Source of the DNA: Gleimia hominis | GTDB taxonomy: Bacteria; Actinomycetota; Actinomycetes; Actinomycetales; Actinomycetaceae | Length of the DNA stretch: 64,000 nt | Assembly (NCBI RefSeq): GCF_032085515.1 | Contig: NZ_JASXSX010000001.1 | Location: forward strand, 434,001 to 498,000 | Reading direction: 5' to 3' | In this document: positions 43,946-54,135 of the stretch, piece after piece | Layout: every line of letters begins with the position of its first letter | Numbering within the stretch: position 1 is the stretch's first letter | Notes under the pieces: model-generated | What the model was told of the DNA's origin: nothing | Databases searched by the model: none | The model's input: the letters and a program-made list of their open reading frames with translations, nothing else | Position numbers and translations under genes: made by a program

Positions 43946-45385
43946 ATGGTGCGAACCGCGGCTTCTAAACGTTGGCTATGGATTGTGGTGGCCGCGCTGG
44001 TGGCTTTACTGGCGTTGGCTGCGGGTGGAATCTGGTATGGGTCCCACTATGCAAACCGCGCGCTCCCACGCACCCACGTGGGGAGTGTGGACGTGGCGGG
44101 CATGAACCGGGCACAACTGAAGTCGCTGCTGCAGCAAAAAAATGAGCAGTCACAAGTGTCAGTGCAGACACCGGACGGGAAGTTCGTGGCTAACCTCAAC
44201 AAGATTGGTACGCCAATCAACGTGGATGACACGATTAAGAAGGTGCTTGAACCGAACCGGTCGGTGGGTGCGCGGTTTAAAGCGTTGTTCTCGGCCCGCA
44301 CTGTGGATCCGGTGGTGTCGCCCAATTTGGATGCGACCCAAGATTTTGTGTTATCCATTTTGCCTGAGGGGATTGAGCAAGCTAAGAATGCGCAGGTGGT
44401 GCGCGCAGACGATGGGAAGGGTTTCTCGGTTAAACCCGGCCAGGTTGGCCGCACGTTAGACACGAAGGCGTTGGTTGCGGCAGGTAAGAAAGCAGCGTTG
44501 TCACTGCAGTCTGGGTCGGTGAAAGCGGCTTACGAGGATCGCGAGCCGGACATCACGGATGCGGACGCGCAGCAGCTGGCGGATAAAGCGATGGAGTTGT
44601 CGCAAACGAATGTGCAGATTAAGTACGAGGACGAGTCCATTGTTCCCAGTATTTCGCGGCGCACCGAGTGGGTGGACCTCAAGCCAAGTGGGGAGAAGGC
44701 GCTGAAGCTGAACGCGGAAGCGGTTAGTAAGTGGGTGCAGAAGGCGGCGGACGATTACGTTAACCAGGAACCTCAAAATGGGCAACGGAGGGTTAATAAG
44801 GACGGCAAGGTAATTCAGACGGTGTCGCAGCCGCAAGAGGGCCGTTCGGTTAACAATGTGGATAAGGTCGCGGCGGATATGATGCAGGCGATCGAGGCTG
44901 GTAAGGATTACGAGGGGGCGTTCACCGCGAAAACCACGGAGGCGAAGTGGGATGAGAAAGTGGTGGCGCCGGCAGCGGAGTCTTTGTACTACAAGGCATC
45001 TGATGGGGAGAAGTGGATAGATATTAACCTGTCTAACTTCACTGTCACGGCGTTTAATGGGGGGACGCCGGAGATCGGGCCGATCCCAATGGTGCCGGGC
45101 GCGCCGGGTTGGGAAACGGTTACGGGCATTCACCGGATCTACTTGAAGTATCCGACACAGACGATGCGGGGAACTGACTTCGACGGGTCGGAGTATGAGA
45201 CGCCGGGGGTACCGTCGGTAATGTACTTCTCGGGCAACTACGCTCTTCATGGCGCGCCGTGGCGCGGCTCGTTCGGATACGCAGGGTCCGCTGGTTCGCA
45301 CGGATGCGTGAACCTACCGGTGGGGTCGGCCGCGCAACTGTACGAGTGGGCTCCGATGGGTACCGTCGTGGCCTCTCACTACTAA
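43946..45385 (+). CDS. L,D-transpeptidase (YkuD) with VanW/PG-binding-like N-terminal domain
   Basis: 479 residues from ATG 43946, four bases after GGAGG. An N-terminal helix (WLWIVVAALVALLALAAGGIWY) anchors it outside the membrane. Two ~120-residue domains with VGSVDVAGMNRAQLKSLL, as in PG-binding_4/VanW-type regions, follow. The C-terminal YkuD catalytic domain begins KWIDINLSNFTVTAF and holds NYALHGAPWRG and GSAGSHGCVNLPVGSAAQLYEW, the His-x(n)-SHGCxN motif whose Cys forms 3-3 peptidoglycan crosslinks. Role: wall crosslinking outside the cell. The stop region is copied in the tandem repeats that follow. Confidence 0.93.
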   Translation: MVRTAASKRWLWIVVAALVALLALAAGGIWYGSHYANRALPRTHVGSVDVAGMNRAQLKSLLQQKNEQSQVSVQTPDGKFVANLNKIGTPINVDDTIKKVLEPNRSVGARFKALFSARTVDPVVSPNLDATQDFVLSILPEGIEQAKNAQVVRADDGKGFSVKPGQVGRTLDTKALVAAGKKAALSLQSGSVKAAYEDREPDITDADAQQLADKAMELSQTNVQIKYEDESIVPSISRRTEWVDLKPSGEKALKLNAEAVSKWVQKAADDYVNQEPQNGQRRVNKDGKVIQTVSQPQEGRSVNNVDKVAADMMQAIEAGKDYEGAFTAKTTEAKWDEKVVAPAAESLYYKASDGEKWIDINLSNFTVTAFNGGTPEIGPIPMVPGAPGWETVTGIHRIYLKYPTQTMRGTDFDGSEYETPGVPSVMYFSGNYALHGAPWRGSFGYAGSAGSHGCVNLPVGSAAQLYEWAPMGTVVASHY

Positions 45386-45535
45386 GCACCCGGTTTGCCA
45401 CCGGGCGCCATCGCGGCCTGCCATTACTAAGCGAACTGTTTTGAACGAGCTGTTTCCCAACGGGCGCCATCGCGGCCTGCCACCACCAAGCAAGCTGTTT
45501 TGAACGAGCTGTTTCCCAACGGGCACGAAGGCCCC
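45375..45535 (+). repeat. 59-bp tandem repeat derived from the L,D-transpeptidase gene end
   Basis: Copies 45402-45460 and 45461-45519 differ at only a few positions. Their CATCGCGGCCTGCCAYYAC... core matches the true gene end GTCGTGGCCTCTCACTAC-TAA (45366-45385). The first copy even keeps CAT-TAC-TAA (His-Tyr-stop). A shortened third copy starts at 45520. Confidence 0.9.
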
Positions 45536-45542
45536 CACGGGT

Positions 45543-46670
45543 TTAGTCCGCGTTGTTTGTTGCGTGTACGCGGATGTTTAGTGCCCTCGTGTGCCCGGGC
45601 TGTAGTTGCAGAGCGTCAGCGAGTTCTGGGCGGTTGAACGCGTTGGGGATAAACTGGCACGGTTCCATTGCCACACTTTGGTAGGGGCCGCGTTTAAGCC
45701 CCGCCCCGGTGTAGAGGTGGTAGTTCCCCTCACCCACGCCGGTAGGTAGGTCCGCCTGCACGGTCACCGTCCGCCGCCCAGTGGTTAGCTGCGCGGAACA
45801 CATCCCGTCACTATCTGGTATCAGCCCGGTTACCGCCTGGTCCCACTCAGCCGAAAGCGTGCCTTGTGCAGCGCGGCCTTCTGTTCCGACGCCGCTTTCT
45901 TGCCTTGCGGCGCAGTCTTTTTCGGCGCTGCTATCTTCCTCAGCCGAGTGGTCTGGCCCAGCGCCGGCGTTTTGAGGGGAGCGGTGCCGCTTTGCATCAG
46001 TCTGAAAACGTCCCCTCAAGCCGGGTGCTTCAAGTGCCGTGTACGCGGCTGCGGCATCTAGGGGGATGAGTTTCGCGTCGGTGCTAACCAGGTACTTGCC
46101 GGGCACGTCGATGCGTGGGGCGGATTGTGGGTCTTGCCCAATCGTCTCCTCCAGCAGGAAGTACGGGTGCCACCCGAGCGCTACCGGTACTGCTTGCTCG
46201 CCTACGTTTGTGGCCGCGATTTTTACGTGCAGTTTGTTCGCGGTTTCTAACGTGTAGGTCACCGTGATGTCGAGCGCACCCGGGTACGCGTTTGAAGGTT
46301 CTAGGTGATATGTGAACACTACGCTCCGGCCGGATTCGTCTGCGCGCGCAATGAAAGGCGCTTCGAACACGAGGCCGTGCAGCCCCGTTTCCCCATCGGG
46401 AATTGTGGGCGCGGGCGCGGGGTACGTGGTGCCACTCGAGTCTGCCCACTTCCCGTTTTCAAGGCGGTTCGACCAGGGGGCGAGCACCGCACACCGAAAT
46501 CCGTCCAGCGTGGACTGTTCCACGTCACTCACGTACCCGTCCACAATCTGTTCGCCATCCACCACCCAGTTGCGTAGCGTCGCGCCCCGCGCATTAATAG
46601 TTGCGTACGAATCGCCGAGTTTAATCGTGTGCGTTTGCGCAAAAGTACCTTGTGTTTCGGACATCGACAT
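45543..46670 (-). CDS. Aldose 1-epimerase (galactose mutarotase family)
   Basis: 375 residues. It interconverts alpha and beta anomers of sugars in the cytosol. Landmarks: LAPWSNRLENGKW, ETGLHGLVFEAPF (first catalytic His), VALGWHPYFLLEE (second His) and MEPCQFIPNAFNRPE near the end, where the family has its catalytic Glu earlier. About 55 residues (RHRSPQNAGAGPDHSAEEDSS and following, about 228-282) form a low-complexity insert rich in Ser, Glu, Ala and Gly that the family lacks. No sugar operon is adjacent. Its 3' end meets the repeats after the L,D-transpeptidase. Confidence 0.88.
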   Translation of the reverse strand: MSMSETQGTFAQTHTIKLGDSYATINARGATLRNWVVDGEQIVDGYVSDVEQSTLDGFRCAVLAPWSNRLENGKWADSSGTTYPAPAPTIPDGETGLHGLVFEAPFIARADESGRSVVFTYHLEPSNAYPGALDITVTYTLETANKLHVKIAATNVGEQAVPVALGWHPYFLLEETIGQDPQSAPRIDVPGKYLVSTDAKLIPLDAAAAYTALEAPGLRGRFQTDAKRHRSPQNAGAGPDHSAEEDSSAEKDCAARQESGVGTEGRAAQGTLSAEWDQAVTGLIPDSDGMCSAQLTTGRRTVTVQADLPTGVGEGNYHLYTGAGLKRGPYQSVAMEPCQFIPNAFNRPELADALQLQPGHTRALNIRVHATNNAD

Positions 46671-46732
46671 TGCATGACCCCTTATAGGTGGCTTCTTAAC
46701 ACTAGCTTTACTAGTTTACCGATTCCGCACGG

Positions 46733-46822
46733 CCTTATTCTTCACGGACTTGCTTTCCAAAACCTTATTTTTAAAGCCCTATTCCTCAAGGCCCTATTTT
46801 TCAGGATTTTATTCTTGAGGCA
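46733..46822. repeat. Degenerate 15-bp tandem repeat
   Basis: Units CCTTATTTTTAAAGC (46763), CCTATTCCTCAAGGC (46778), CCTATTTTTCAGGAT (46793) and TTTATTCTTGAGGCA (46808), with a related CCTTATTCTTCACGG at 46733. They lie between hrpA and the epimerase gene in an AT-rich spacer. Confidence 0.65.
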
Positions 46823-46839
46823 CTAGCTGCCCCCCATGC

Positions 46840-49800
46840 TTAATGCTGCAGTAAGTGGTGCAACCGCTTTTGTGACACTTTCCGCGACGTACCAAGCTCT
46901 TGCGCGAAGAACTGAACCGCTAACTCCTGCACTAACCACAAGCCATCAGATAACTGCGCACGCCGAGTAACCTCGTTCGCCGGAGTGCGTTCCAGTGCCT
47001 CAAGAAAATCCGCATGCAAAACCGCAAGGGAACGCGCGTGCGCGTCATCGCGGGCTAAAGCTGTGGGGGAAGACGAAGCCTTATCTAAACGCTTACTCTG
47101 CGCCTGCACGAACCGCGCCACGTGCGGCAGCCAGGCAAATGGTGTGTCCTGCAGCATCCGATCGTTCACCAACGCGTCCACACGAGCTTTCACATCCGTA
47201 ACTAAACGCAACTCAGACGGCGAAGAATGCTTCCGTAACTGCTGGGTGACCGTATTGTACTGCGCCAGAGCATCCACAACGTACCCTAGAACCTGGTAAA
47301 CGCGGTCCTCTAAGTTCTCACGCACAAACTCCAGCAACGCCTGAAAACGCGGTTTCGTCCGCACCTTATAAGGCGGTTGCGGAGCCTCATCAATCAAACT
47401 GAGCGTGGCGGCCCGCTGCGCCTGCGCAATCAGCTCCTCAGTACTCGAATATGGACTCGACGCCAGCACGAGCGCCTGCTTGCCTGACCAACGCGTAGAC
47501 ACCCGGGTGGTGGAGAGCGCCACCTGCGCCAACACCAAATGCGCCAACCCCTGCCGGTGCTGCGCATCCGCCTGCACCCGCGTGGGCGCCAACCGTAACC
47601 CAGCTGCCGGCTCCTGCGCTGAACCTTGCGGAACCAAACACGGGTAAGCCCGCACAATCATGCCGTTAGCGCCCCGAGCTTCCACATCCAACGGAATCAC
47701 GCCACCTTCTGCAGTCGCGTTCGGATGGTCACTAGTCTGGTCGCTCAAATGTCCGTTTGCCTGGCTGTCCGGCAGGGATGGCCAGTGCTTCAAACCGTTT
47801 TGCTCGCGAATCAAACCACCCGCATTACCCGCTCCGCCTACCTGCGTTGCGCCGCGTGGAGTCTGATTAGACCGGGTTTGAGACGCGGTGCCGTCATGCT
47901 GTTCAGCACGCCCAGACGGGTGTACTGCGCGCAGATCCTCCACGTTGCCCTCATGCTGCGAGTTGCTCCTGCGTTGCTTACCGCGGGGGGTCTGCTGGTT
48001 CTTATGCTGCTTGCCAGGCCGGTTACCACCGTGTTTAAACGCCTGCTGGTCAGCAGTTTTGAATGCCTCCTGCAAGGCGTCACGCATAGCCGAACGCACC
48101 GCCTGCTGCGACTGGCTCGCCAACTGTTTTTGCAGCCACGTCAGATCTTCCGCAGAGCGAATCTCCCTACCTTTCGCATCCACAACCTCAAACCGCATCA
48201 CCACGTGGGGCGGTAACACCAACTGATCCCACAAATCCGCTGGGACCTCCACGTTTTTAACTGCCTTAACTGCCTGCTGGAACGCGGTGAAAAACGGGGG
48301 TAAACGCAACCCAGACTCCGTTCCTGGCAGTGCTGGTTCCACCTCGGTAGAAACCACCCGGGTGTCAGAACCAGAAGCCTCAGCAGAAGTCGCGGGGGTA
48401 GCAGCGGCAGACACCGCAGAGCTGGAAGTGTTGGAATCCGCGGCGTTGGACGTAACACGGGATTGCGCGTCGGATGCAGATTTGGAACCTGTATTCGAAC
48501 CGGTTTCGGAACGACTCGTTGCAGCGCTACCACCTTGGCTTTGCTGCCGCATTTTCGCGATCGACTTTTTCGACGCAGCACCCGACTTTGACGCCCACGC
48601 AGCTAAACGCCCCAAAGAGGCTTCCAAAGAACGCGGGTCCGGCCCATTTGAACCCCCGCGCGTGGACCCCTTCGGTTCCCGCCGCTGCGCTTGAGGTTTG
48701 TTCGCGCCAGGAGAATCAGAGGAAGCAGCCTCACCCGATGCGCTGTTAGCAGCTGCTGAGCCACCCAAACTGTTCTCGGCTGCTGAACCGTCCGACCTGT
48801 TAGCCGCGGCCGAATCACTAGAACCGTTTGCACCACGCGAATGCGGATCCCCCGCAGTGGTTCGCGTGCCCTCAAGCCCCCAAATATTACTCCGAATCCA
48901 AACCGCTAACTCGCCCGCCACATCGGGCGCTGGAACCAACTGCGTGCGCAAATTTTTCGGTAACGCTCGAATCGTGGCCGTCAGCAACTCTGTGAGCATA
49001 CCCGGCACCAACCAGTCGAACCCCACGTCATGTACCCGCGCCAGAACAGTGACCGGCACCCGCACCGTCACCCCATCGCGCGGCGAACCCGGATTGAACT
49101 CGTACCGCAACGGCAACGATAAATCCCCCTGCACCCAATGCGACGGGTACCCGGATGGATCCGAAGACTCCTCCCCAAGTAAAGCAGCGCGCGAAAACTC
49201 CAACAACCGCTTATCGGCCTGCCCACGCCACCAGTGGTCAAAATCCGCTGCGCAATACACGTCCTCTGGAACCCGCTCATCAAAAAACGCGTACAACGCA
49301 GCCTCATCAACAGAACTAGACGCACGCAACTTCTGCGCATCCGCCTCCAACTGCTCTAACACCCGCTTATTATGCGCAATAAACCGGTGCCGACCACGCC
49401 ACTGCCCCGCAACCAGCGCGTGCGAAATAAACATCTGTCGCGCCAACTCCTTTGGCGAACCAGACACCGACCCAACCGGGCCCAACGCAGACCCAGATCC
49501 AAGCGCAGTCCTAGAACCCAAGGTGGTGGCAGACTGCGGAATATCAAACGACGCGTGCGGCGGCACATTCGCCAACAACACGGGCCGGTCCGCAATCAAC
49601 GTGAGCCCATACAACATCACTTTCTCACGCACCATCGCCGCACCATTACGCGTCGACCAGTACGGCTCCCCATAAACGTGCTTAACCAGACGCTGCGCGT
49701 GCTTCTCCACCCACTCCGGTTGAATCCGCGCCACCGTGCGGGCAAACACGCGGGACGTCTCCACCAGTTCCGCAGCCATCACCCACTCGTAATGCTTCCG

Positions 49801-52020
49801 CGCCAACCCGGAACCCGGCCAAATCACAAACCGGCCCCCACGCGTCCCCTGATACTCCGATCGCGCCTGATCCCACATCCCAATATTGGTGAGCAAACCC
49901 ACCAGTACTGCACGGTGAATATCATCCGCATTCTTCGCAGACGTCTTTGCCGTCAACGCCATCGCTGCCCGCGCATGCGCATCCTTCACACCCCCATCAC
50001 GGCGGCACCGCTGCACCAAAGACCGCGACGGCACCGAAAGCGTGTCGAACCGAATCCGGATCTCCCGCGCCATCTGCGAAAGCTGACCCACCACGTCCTG
50101 CCACTCCCGCCACCGCAAGTAATGCAAGAACTCATCCCGACACATCCGCCGGAACGCAGAGTTCGACATGTCCCGCGCTGACGAGCGCAAATAACGCCAA
50201 ATATTCAAATAAGTCAAAAAATCAGACGTCGCATCCAAGAACCGGGCGTGTGACTCATCCGCAGCCTGCTGATGCTCCGCCGGGCGTTCCCGCACGTCCT
50301 GCACCGACAGGGCCGCAACGATAATCAAAACCTCAGACGCGCACCCACTGCGCCCCGCTTCCACCAGCATGCGCGCCAACCGCGGGTCAATCGGCAGCCG
50401 CGCCAACTGCCGCCCCACCCGCGTGAGCTTCAACGGCCGCACTCCCACGCGCAGAGCCCCCAGTTCCTCAAGCAAAACTACGCCATCTTTAATGGCCCGA
50501 GGGGCGGGAGCGTCTAAAAACGGGAACCCCTCCACGTCCCCCAAACCCAACGCCGCCATCTGCAAAATAACGGACGCCAGCGAGGTCCGCAGAATCTCCG
50601 GTTCCGTAAACCGGGGACGAGCGTGGAAATCCCGCTGCGAATACAGGCGGATCGCCACCCCATCGTCCACGCGCCCGCACCGGCCCGAACGCTGATTCGC
50701 TGACGCCTGCGAAACCGGTTCAATCGGCAGACGCTGCACCTTAGTGCGGTTAGAATACCGTGAAATCCGCGCTAAACCCGGGTCAATCACATAGCGGATC
50801 CCAGGTACCGTCAACGACGTTTCCGCCACGTTCGTTGCCAACACGATGCGCCGCCGCGGATGGGGTTTAAAGATCCGCTGCTGCTGCGCCGCCGACAACC
50901 TCGAGAACAGCGGCATCACTTCCACCCCACCGGGCACAGAGTTCGCCCGCGCCTCCCCAGCTTTAATGAACCGGGTACCTAAATGGTCTTCCAAACCCGC
51001 TTCCGTATCGCGAATATCCCGCTCGCCCGGCAAAAACACGAGGATGTCCCCATCCCCGTCCGCCATCAGCTCATCCACCGCGTGGCAGATACCCGTGATG
51101 TAATCAATCTCCTCACCCATTCCATACCCCAAGGTCGGCAAGTCCGCATCCGGGTCTTCCAACACCAACGCCTTCTGGTCCGCCTGGTTTGGCGGTTCGG
51201 TCTGGTTCGTTTGGTTCGCCGGGTCGGTCTGGTTCGCGCTTTCATTCCCTTTTTCTTTTTCCTGAGGCACGGCGGGGCTGTGCGCGTGGCTTCCCTCTTT
51301 GCCGCCAGGCGTGTCGGCTACCAGGGGGCGGTAGCGGATCTCCACGGGGTAGGTGCGGCCCGAAACTTCAATAACGGGGGCGGGCTGCCCGTTTGGGCCC
51401 ATGAAATGCTCGGCGAAACGCTGCGAATCAATGGTGGCGGAAGTGATGATCACCTTCAAATCCGGGCGTTTAGGCAGCAGTTGCGTCAGGTAGCCGATGA
51501 GGAAGTCAATATTTAAGCTGCGCTCATGGGCCTCATCAATAATTATGGTGTCGTAAGCACGCAACAGGGGGTCGTGCGCGATCTCGGCTAGCAAAATGCC
51601 GTCCGTCATCAGTTTCACCAAGGTGGTGGGCCCCACCTGGTCGGTGAAACGCACCTGGAACCCCACTGCGTCACCCGGCTGGTTCCCCACGTTCGTACCC
51701 AGTTCTTGCGCAATCCGGTTCGCCACCGTACGGGCTGCGATCCGCCGCGGCTGCGTGTGCCCAATCATGCCGCGCACACCCCGGCCCAACTGTAGGCAAA
51801 TCTTTGGTATCTGCGTGGTTTTACCCGAACCGGTCTCACCCGAAATAATCACCACTTGGTTCCGGTCAATCGCCTGCGCAATGTCGTCGCGCCGCGCAGA
51901 CACCGGTAAATCCGGTGGGAACGTAACCACCGGCAGGGCAGCGGCCCGCTGCGCTAGTTGACTGGCGTTAAATCGACTCACTGGGGCAGACACGCCCACC
52001 AGTCTATCGTGTTCCCCCAA
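46840..52020 (-). CDS. hrpA: ATP-dependent DEAH RNA helicase HrpA
   Basis: 1726 residues, against about 1300 in E. coli HrpA. N-terminal motor: Walker A ISGETGSGKTTQIPK, TQPRRIAARTVANRIA, DEAHERSLNIDF, ITSATIDSQRFAEHF, VFLPGERDIRDTE, ATNVAETSLTVPGIRYVID and QRSGRCGRVDDG. HA2/OB-fold and DUF3418 regions follow. Two added low-complexity inserts are visible: Asn/Gln/Thr repeats (NQTDPANQTNQTEPPNQ, about 255-290) and a ~270-residue Ser/Ala/Gly/Asn stretch in the C-terminal half. A third, Gln/Lys/Arg-rich one occurs later. The first codon is TTG at 52020; GTG codons at about 51999 are alternatives. Likely role: mRNA processing and ribosome rescue. Confidence 0.92.
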   Translation of the reverse strand: MGEHDRLVGVSAPVSRFNASQLAQRAAALPVVTFPPDLPVSARRDDIAQAIDRNQVVIISGETGSGKTTQIPKICLQLGRGVRGMIGHTQPRRIAARTVANRIAQELGTNVGNQPGDAVGFQVRFTDQVGPTTLVKLMTDGILLAEIAHDPLLRAYDTIIIDEAHERSLNIDFLIGYLTQLLPKRPDLKVIITSATIDSQRFAEHFMGPNGQPAPVIEVSGRTYPVEIRYRPLVADTPGGKEGSHAHSPAVPQEKEKGNESANQTDPANQTNQTEPPNQADQKALVLEDPDADLPTLGYGMGEEIDYITGICHAVDELMADGDGDILVFLPGERDIRDTEAGLEDHLGTRFIKAGEARANSVPGGVEVMPLFSRLSAAQQQRIFKPHPRRRIVLATNVAETSLTVPGIRYVIDPGLARISRYSNRTKVQRLPIEPVSQASANQRSGRCGRVDDGVAIRLYSQRDFHARPRFTEPEILRTSLASVILQMAALGLGDVEGFPFLDAPAPRAIKDGVVLLEELGALRVGVRPLKLTRVGRQLARLPIDPRLARMLVEAGRSGCASEVLIIVAALSVQDVRERPAEHQQAADESHARFLDATSDFLTYLNIWRYLRSSARDMSNSAFRRMCRDEFLHYLRWREWQDVVGQLSQMAREIRIRFDTLSVPSRSLVQRCRRDGGVKDAHARAAMALTAKTSAKNADDIHRAVLVGLLTNIGMWDQARSEYQGTRGGRFVIWPGSGLARKHYEWVMAAELVETSRVFARTVARIQPEWVEKHAQRLVKHVYGEPYWSTRNGAAMVREKVMLYGLTLIADRPVLLANVPPHASFDIPQSATTLGSRTALGSGSALGPVGSVSGSPKELARQMFISHALVAGQWRGRHRFIAHNKRVLEQLEADAQKLRASSSVDEAALYAFFDERVPEDVYCAADFDHWWRGQADKRLLEFSRAALLGEESSDPSGYPSHWVQGDLSLPLRYEFNPGSPRDGVTVRVPVTVLARVHDVGFDWLVPGMLTELLTATIRALPKNLRTQLVPAPDVAGELAVWIRSNIWGLEGTRTTAGDPHSRGANGSSDSAAANRSDGSAAENSLGGSAAANSASGEAASSDSPGANKPQAQRREPKGSTRGGSNGPDPRSLEASLGRLAAWASKSGAASKKSIAKMRQQSQGGSAATSRSETGSNTGSKSASDAQSRVTSNAADSNTSSSAVSAAATPATSAEASGSDTRVVSTEVEPALPGTESGLRLPPFFTAFQQAVKAVKNVEVPADLWDQLVLPPHVVMRFEVVDAKGREIRSAEDLTWLQKQLASQSQQAVRSAMRDALQEAFKTADQQAFKHGGNRPGKQHKNQQTPRGKQRRSNSQHEGNVEDLRAVHPSGRAEQHDGTASQTRSNQTPRGATQVGGAGNAGGLIREQNGLKHWPSLPDSQANGHLSDQTSDHPNATAEGGVIPLDVEARGANGMIVRAYPCLVPQGSAQEPAAGLRLAPTRVQADAQHRQGLAHLVLAQVALSTTRVSTRWSGKQALVLASSPYSSTEELIAQAQRAATLSLIDEAPQPPYKVRTKPRFQALLEFVRENLEDRVYQVLGYVVDALAQYNTVTQQLRKHSSPSELRLVTDVKARVDALVNDRMLQDTPFAWLPHVARFVQAQSKRLDKASSSPTALARDDAHARSLAVLHADFLEALERTPANEVTRRAQLSDGLWLVQELAVQFFAQELGTSRKVSQKRLHHLLQH

Positions 52021-52140
52021 CCTCCCGGCGAACGCTGCAGCCTTTCAGCCGCCTTCGCCCGCCTGGGAACCATCGCGTCTAGGTATAGCTGCCTTCGCCC
52101 GCACGCCCACGAACTAGGCCCCGCCGTTTGCCGGGTTTGT

Positions 52141-53241
52141 TCAGTCGCCTTCAATGATTTGCGCGAGGTCCTGAGGGATGTCGCGCATCACCAGGTGGGA
52201 TGCTTTGACAACGTGGAAGCCCGTCACCGCTCCTTGGTCTGCGAACCGGCCTGCCAGTTCGTCCAGTAGTGACACCCACCGTTCCGACAGGGCGTGCGGG
52301 CCAGACTGCGCGGCAACCACCGCCACCTGCCCGGTGTAGGTGTGGGTGTGGCGCAACTGCTCCACCTGTTTCACCCAGTCCCCATACGCCGCGTATTCAC
52401 GCACCATTCCCGACAGGATATGGGCTTTAGTGAATACGGCGCGCGACACTTTCGCCTCATCTACCCGCCGGGCACTGCGCAGTGGAGTGCGTTTAGTGTG
52501 GAACCGGATTTTAGACACCAGCCGTGCCAACGCCGGTGAACTCGTGAGCACTACCTGAGCTTGCTTCGTGGCGAACAAAAACAACTCCTCCACCGGCGGG
52601 CTCTCTAACAGTCGCGCCAGTAAAGACTCGTTCGACGCTCCGTCCGCCTCCTGCTCCGCGCGCTCCCCCTCAAGATCCGAAGCCGCAGATTTCGAGCTAA
52701 ACGGTTCCGAACCAGCGGATTCCGAGCTAAAAGGCTCCGAACCAACCGATTCCGAGCGAGCAGATTCATAGCTAGCAGGTTCCGGGCTGGCCTGCCCAAG
52801 CGTCTCTGGCGGGGTTTCATACGAGGTGTCCACCAGCACTAGCCGCTCGCACCGCTGCGGGTACAGCCGCGCGAACGCCTCCGCTACCATGCCCCCCATC
52901 GAATGCCCCACCACTATCGCAGACGCCACCTCACGCGCATCCAACACCTGCGCAATCACACCCGCCTGGTCTGCTACCGACGGGTAATTCCCCTGAGGCA
53001 GTGGGCCCGACAATCCCGCTCCAGGTCGGTCAATGCAAATTACTCGATACCCATCGGCAAGTAACTGGTCTGTTAAATCCTGCCAGTCGAACCACGCAAT
53101 CGCCAGACCGGAAGAAAGCACAACCGCTGGGCCTTCGCCCTCATCTAACACGTGTACTTGCGCCGACCCCAATTTGGGGAACGTAACGATTTCTCGTTTC
53201 CCCGTGCGGATTGTGCGCGCCAACTGTGGTTCCGGAACCAT
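52141..53241 (-). CDS. Alpha/beta-fold hydrolase with repeat insert
   Basis: 366 residues. VVLSSGLAIAWFDWQDLTDQL and RVICIDRPGAGLSG are the typical strand-turn segments, and VVGHSMGGMVAEAFARLYP is the nucleophile elbow (Ser in GHSMG). A late SHLVMRD provides the catalytic His. A ~55-residue insert (about 155-205) of SEP-F-SSES-type repeats in the lid region is encoded by a 30-bp tandem repeat (52688-52747). Starts 3 bp after the stop of the upstream hydrolase gene, so they form an operon. Substrate unknown. Confidence 0.8.
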   Translation of the reverse strand: MVPEPQLARTIRTGKREIVTFPKLGSAQVHVLDEGEGPAVVLSSGLAIAWFDWQDLTDQLLADGYRVICIDRPGAGLSGPLPQGNYPSVADQAGVIAQVLDAREVASAIVVGHSMGGMVAEAFARLYPQRCERLVLVDTSYETPPETLGQASPEPASYESARSESVGSEPFSSESAGSEPFSSKSAASDLEGERAEQEADGASNESLLARLLESPPVEELFLFATKQAQVVLTSSPALARLVSKIRFHTKRTPLRSARRVDEAKVSRAVFTKAHILSGMVREYAAYGDWVKQVEQLRHTHTYTGQVAVVAAQSGPHALSERWVSLLDELAGRFADQGAVTGFHVVKASHLVMRDIPQDLAQIIEGD

Positions 53242-53244
53242 TGG

Positions 53245-54018
53245 CTACCCCAGTCGCGGGGGCACGTGGTCGCGCGCCCACTGCAGTGAAAGCTCGCGCA
53301 ACCGGTCAACATCCTGGCCCGAACCAAAATGCGCGTGCGGTATCAACACGCGTTTCGACCCTGCCGGCAGGTCCGCCACCACTTCCGCACTCGCCTTATC
53401 TAACCCCTGGGCGATATCGTCCGCGTCGTGAATCGCGAGGATCGGCGCACTCAGATCCGCCAGTAGTTCCTCCGTCTTATTCATCGACAGGTCCACCAGG
53501 GTTTGGCGCGATATCAGAAAGTACTTGCGCTGCGGATCCGTGTCGTTCGGGATCCGGGTTTCGCCCCGCTGTTCCAAATCGTCGAGCTGTCCCTCAGAAA
53601 AAATATGGGACCATTCAAACGAAATCGGGCCCGTAATCATGCCCGTTAAAATCATGGCTTGTGTTGCCTGAGGATGCGCGCGCAACGCAACCAGGGAACC
53701 AAACGAATGCGCGTGCAGAACCTGGCGGGAAAACCCGTGTTCAACCAGCCACGAACTGGCGGACTGCAGGTCTTCTTGCTGGTTCCGGGCGGTAATCACA
53801 TCGTCGTCAGAACGCCCGCACCCAGAGTAGTCGAACTCCAAAGTGGCGTAACCCGCCCCCCGGTACGTTGCGGCGAGCATGTCGAAATAACTGTTGGACG
53901 TGCGTTCCCCAAGGAATGGGTGAGAGAAGAGCACCGCTGCGTCTGTTGCATCCACAGGGTTCACAAAACTACCGCGCAGAACCTTGCCACGCGGAGTCGA
54001 GATCTCTACCTCAGCCAT
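53245..54018 (-). CDS. Alpha/beta-fold hydrolase
   Basis: 257 residues. AVLFSHPFLGERTSNSYFDMLA, TLEFDYSGCGRSDD and VLHAHSFGSLVALRAH (elbow HSFGS, Ser nucleophile) are in canonical order. ILAIHDADDIAQ supplies the acid, and IPHAHFGSGQD the His. Length matches compact serine hydrolases of the DUF-type esterase/peptidase family. First gene of a two-hydrolase operon. No specific substrate can be assigned. Confidence 0.8.
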   Translation of the reverse strand: MAEVEISTPRGKVLRGSFVNPVDATDAAVLFSHPFLGERTSNSYFDMLAATYRGAGYATLEFDYSGCGRSDDDVITARNQQEDLQSASSWLVEHGFSRQVLHAHSFGSLVALRAHPQATQAMILTGMITGPISFEWSHIFSEGQLDDLEQRGETRIPNDTDPQRKYFLISRQTLVDLSMNKTEELLADLSAPILAIHDADDIAQGLDKASAEVVADLPAGSKRVLIPHAHFGSGQDVDRLRELSLQWARDHVPPRLG

Positions 54019-54135
54019 ACTTAGAGCATAGTAAACCTAGATAAGTAAACTCTAGTGATAATGCTTAGGGTGGAAACACCCAGGGGAAACACCCGTACAC
54101 TGTACGGTAGGAATCCACAAACCTACGGAGGGAAT

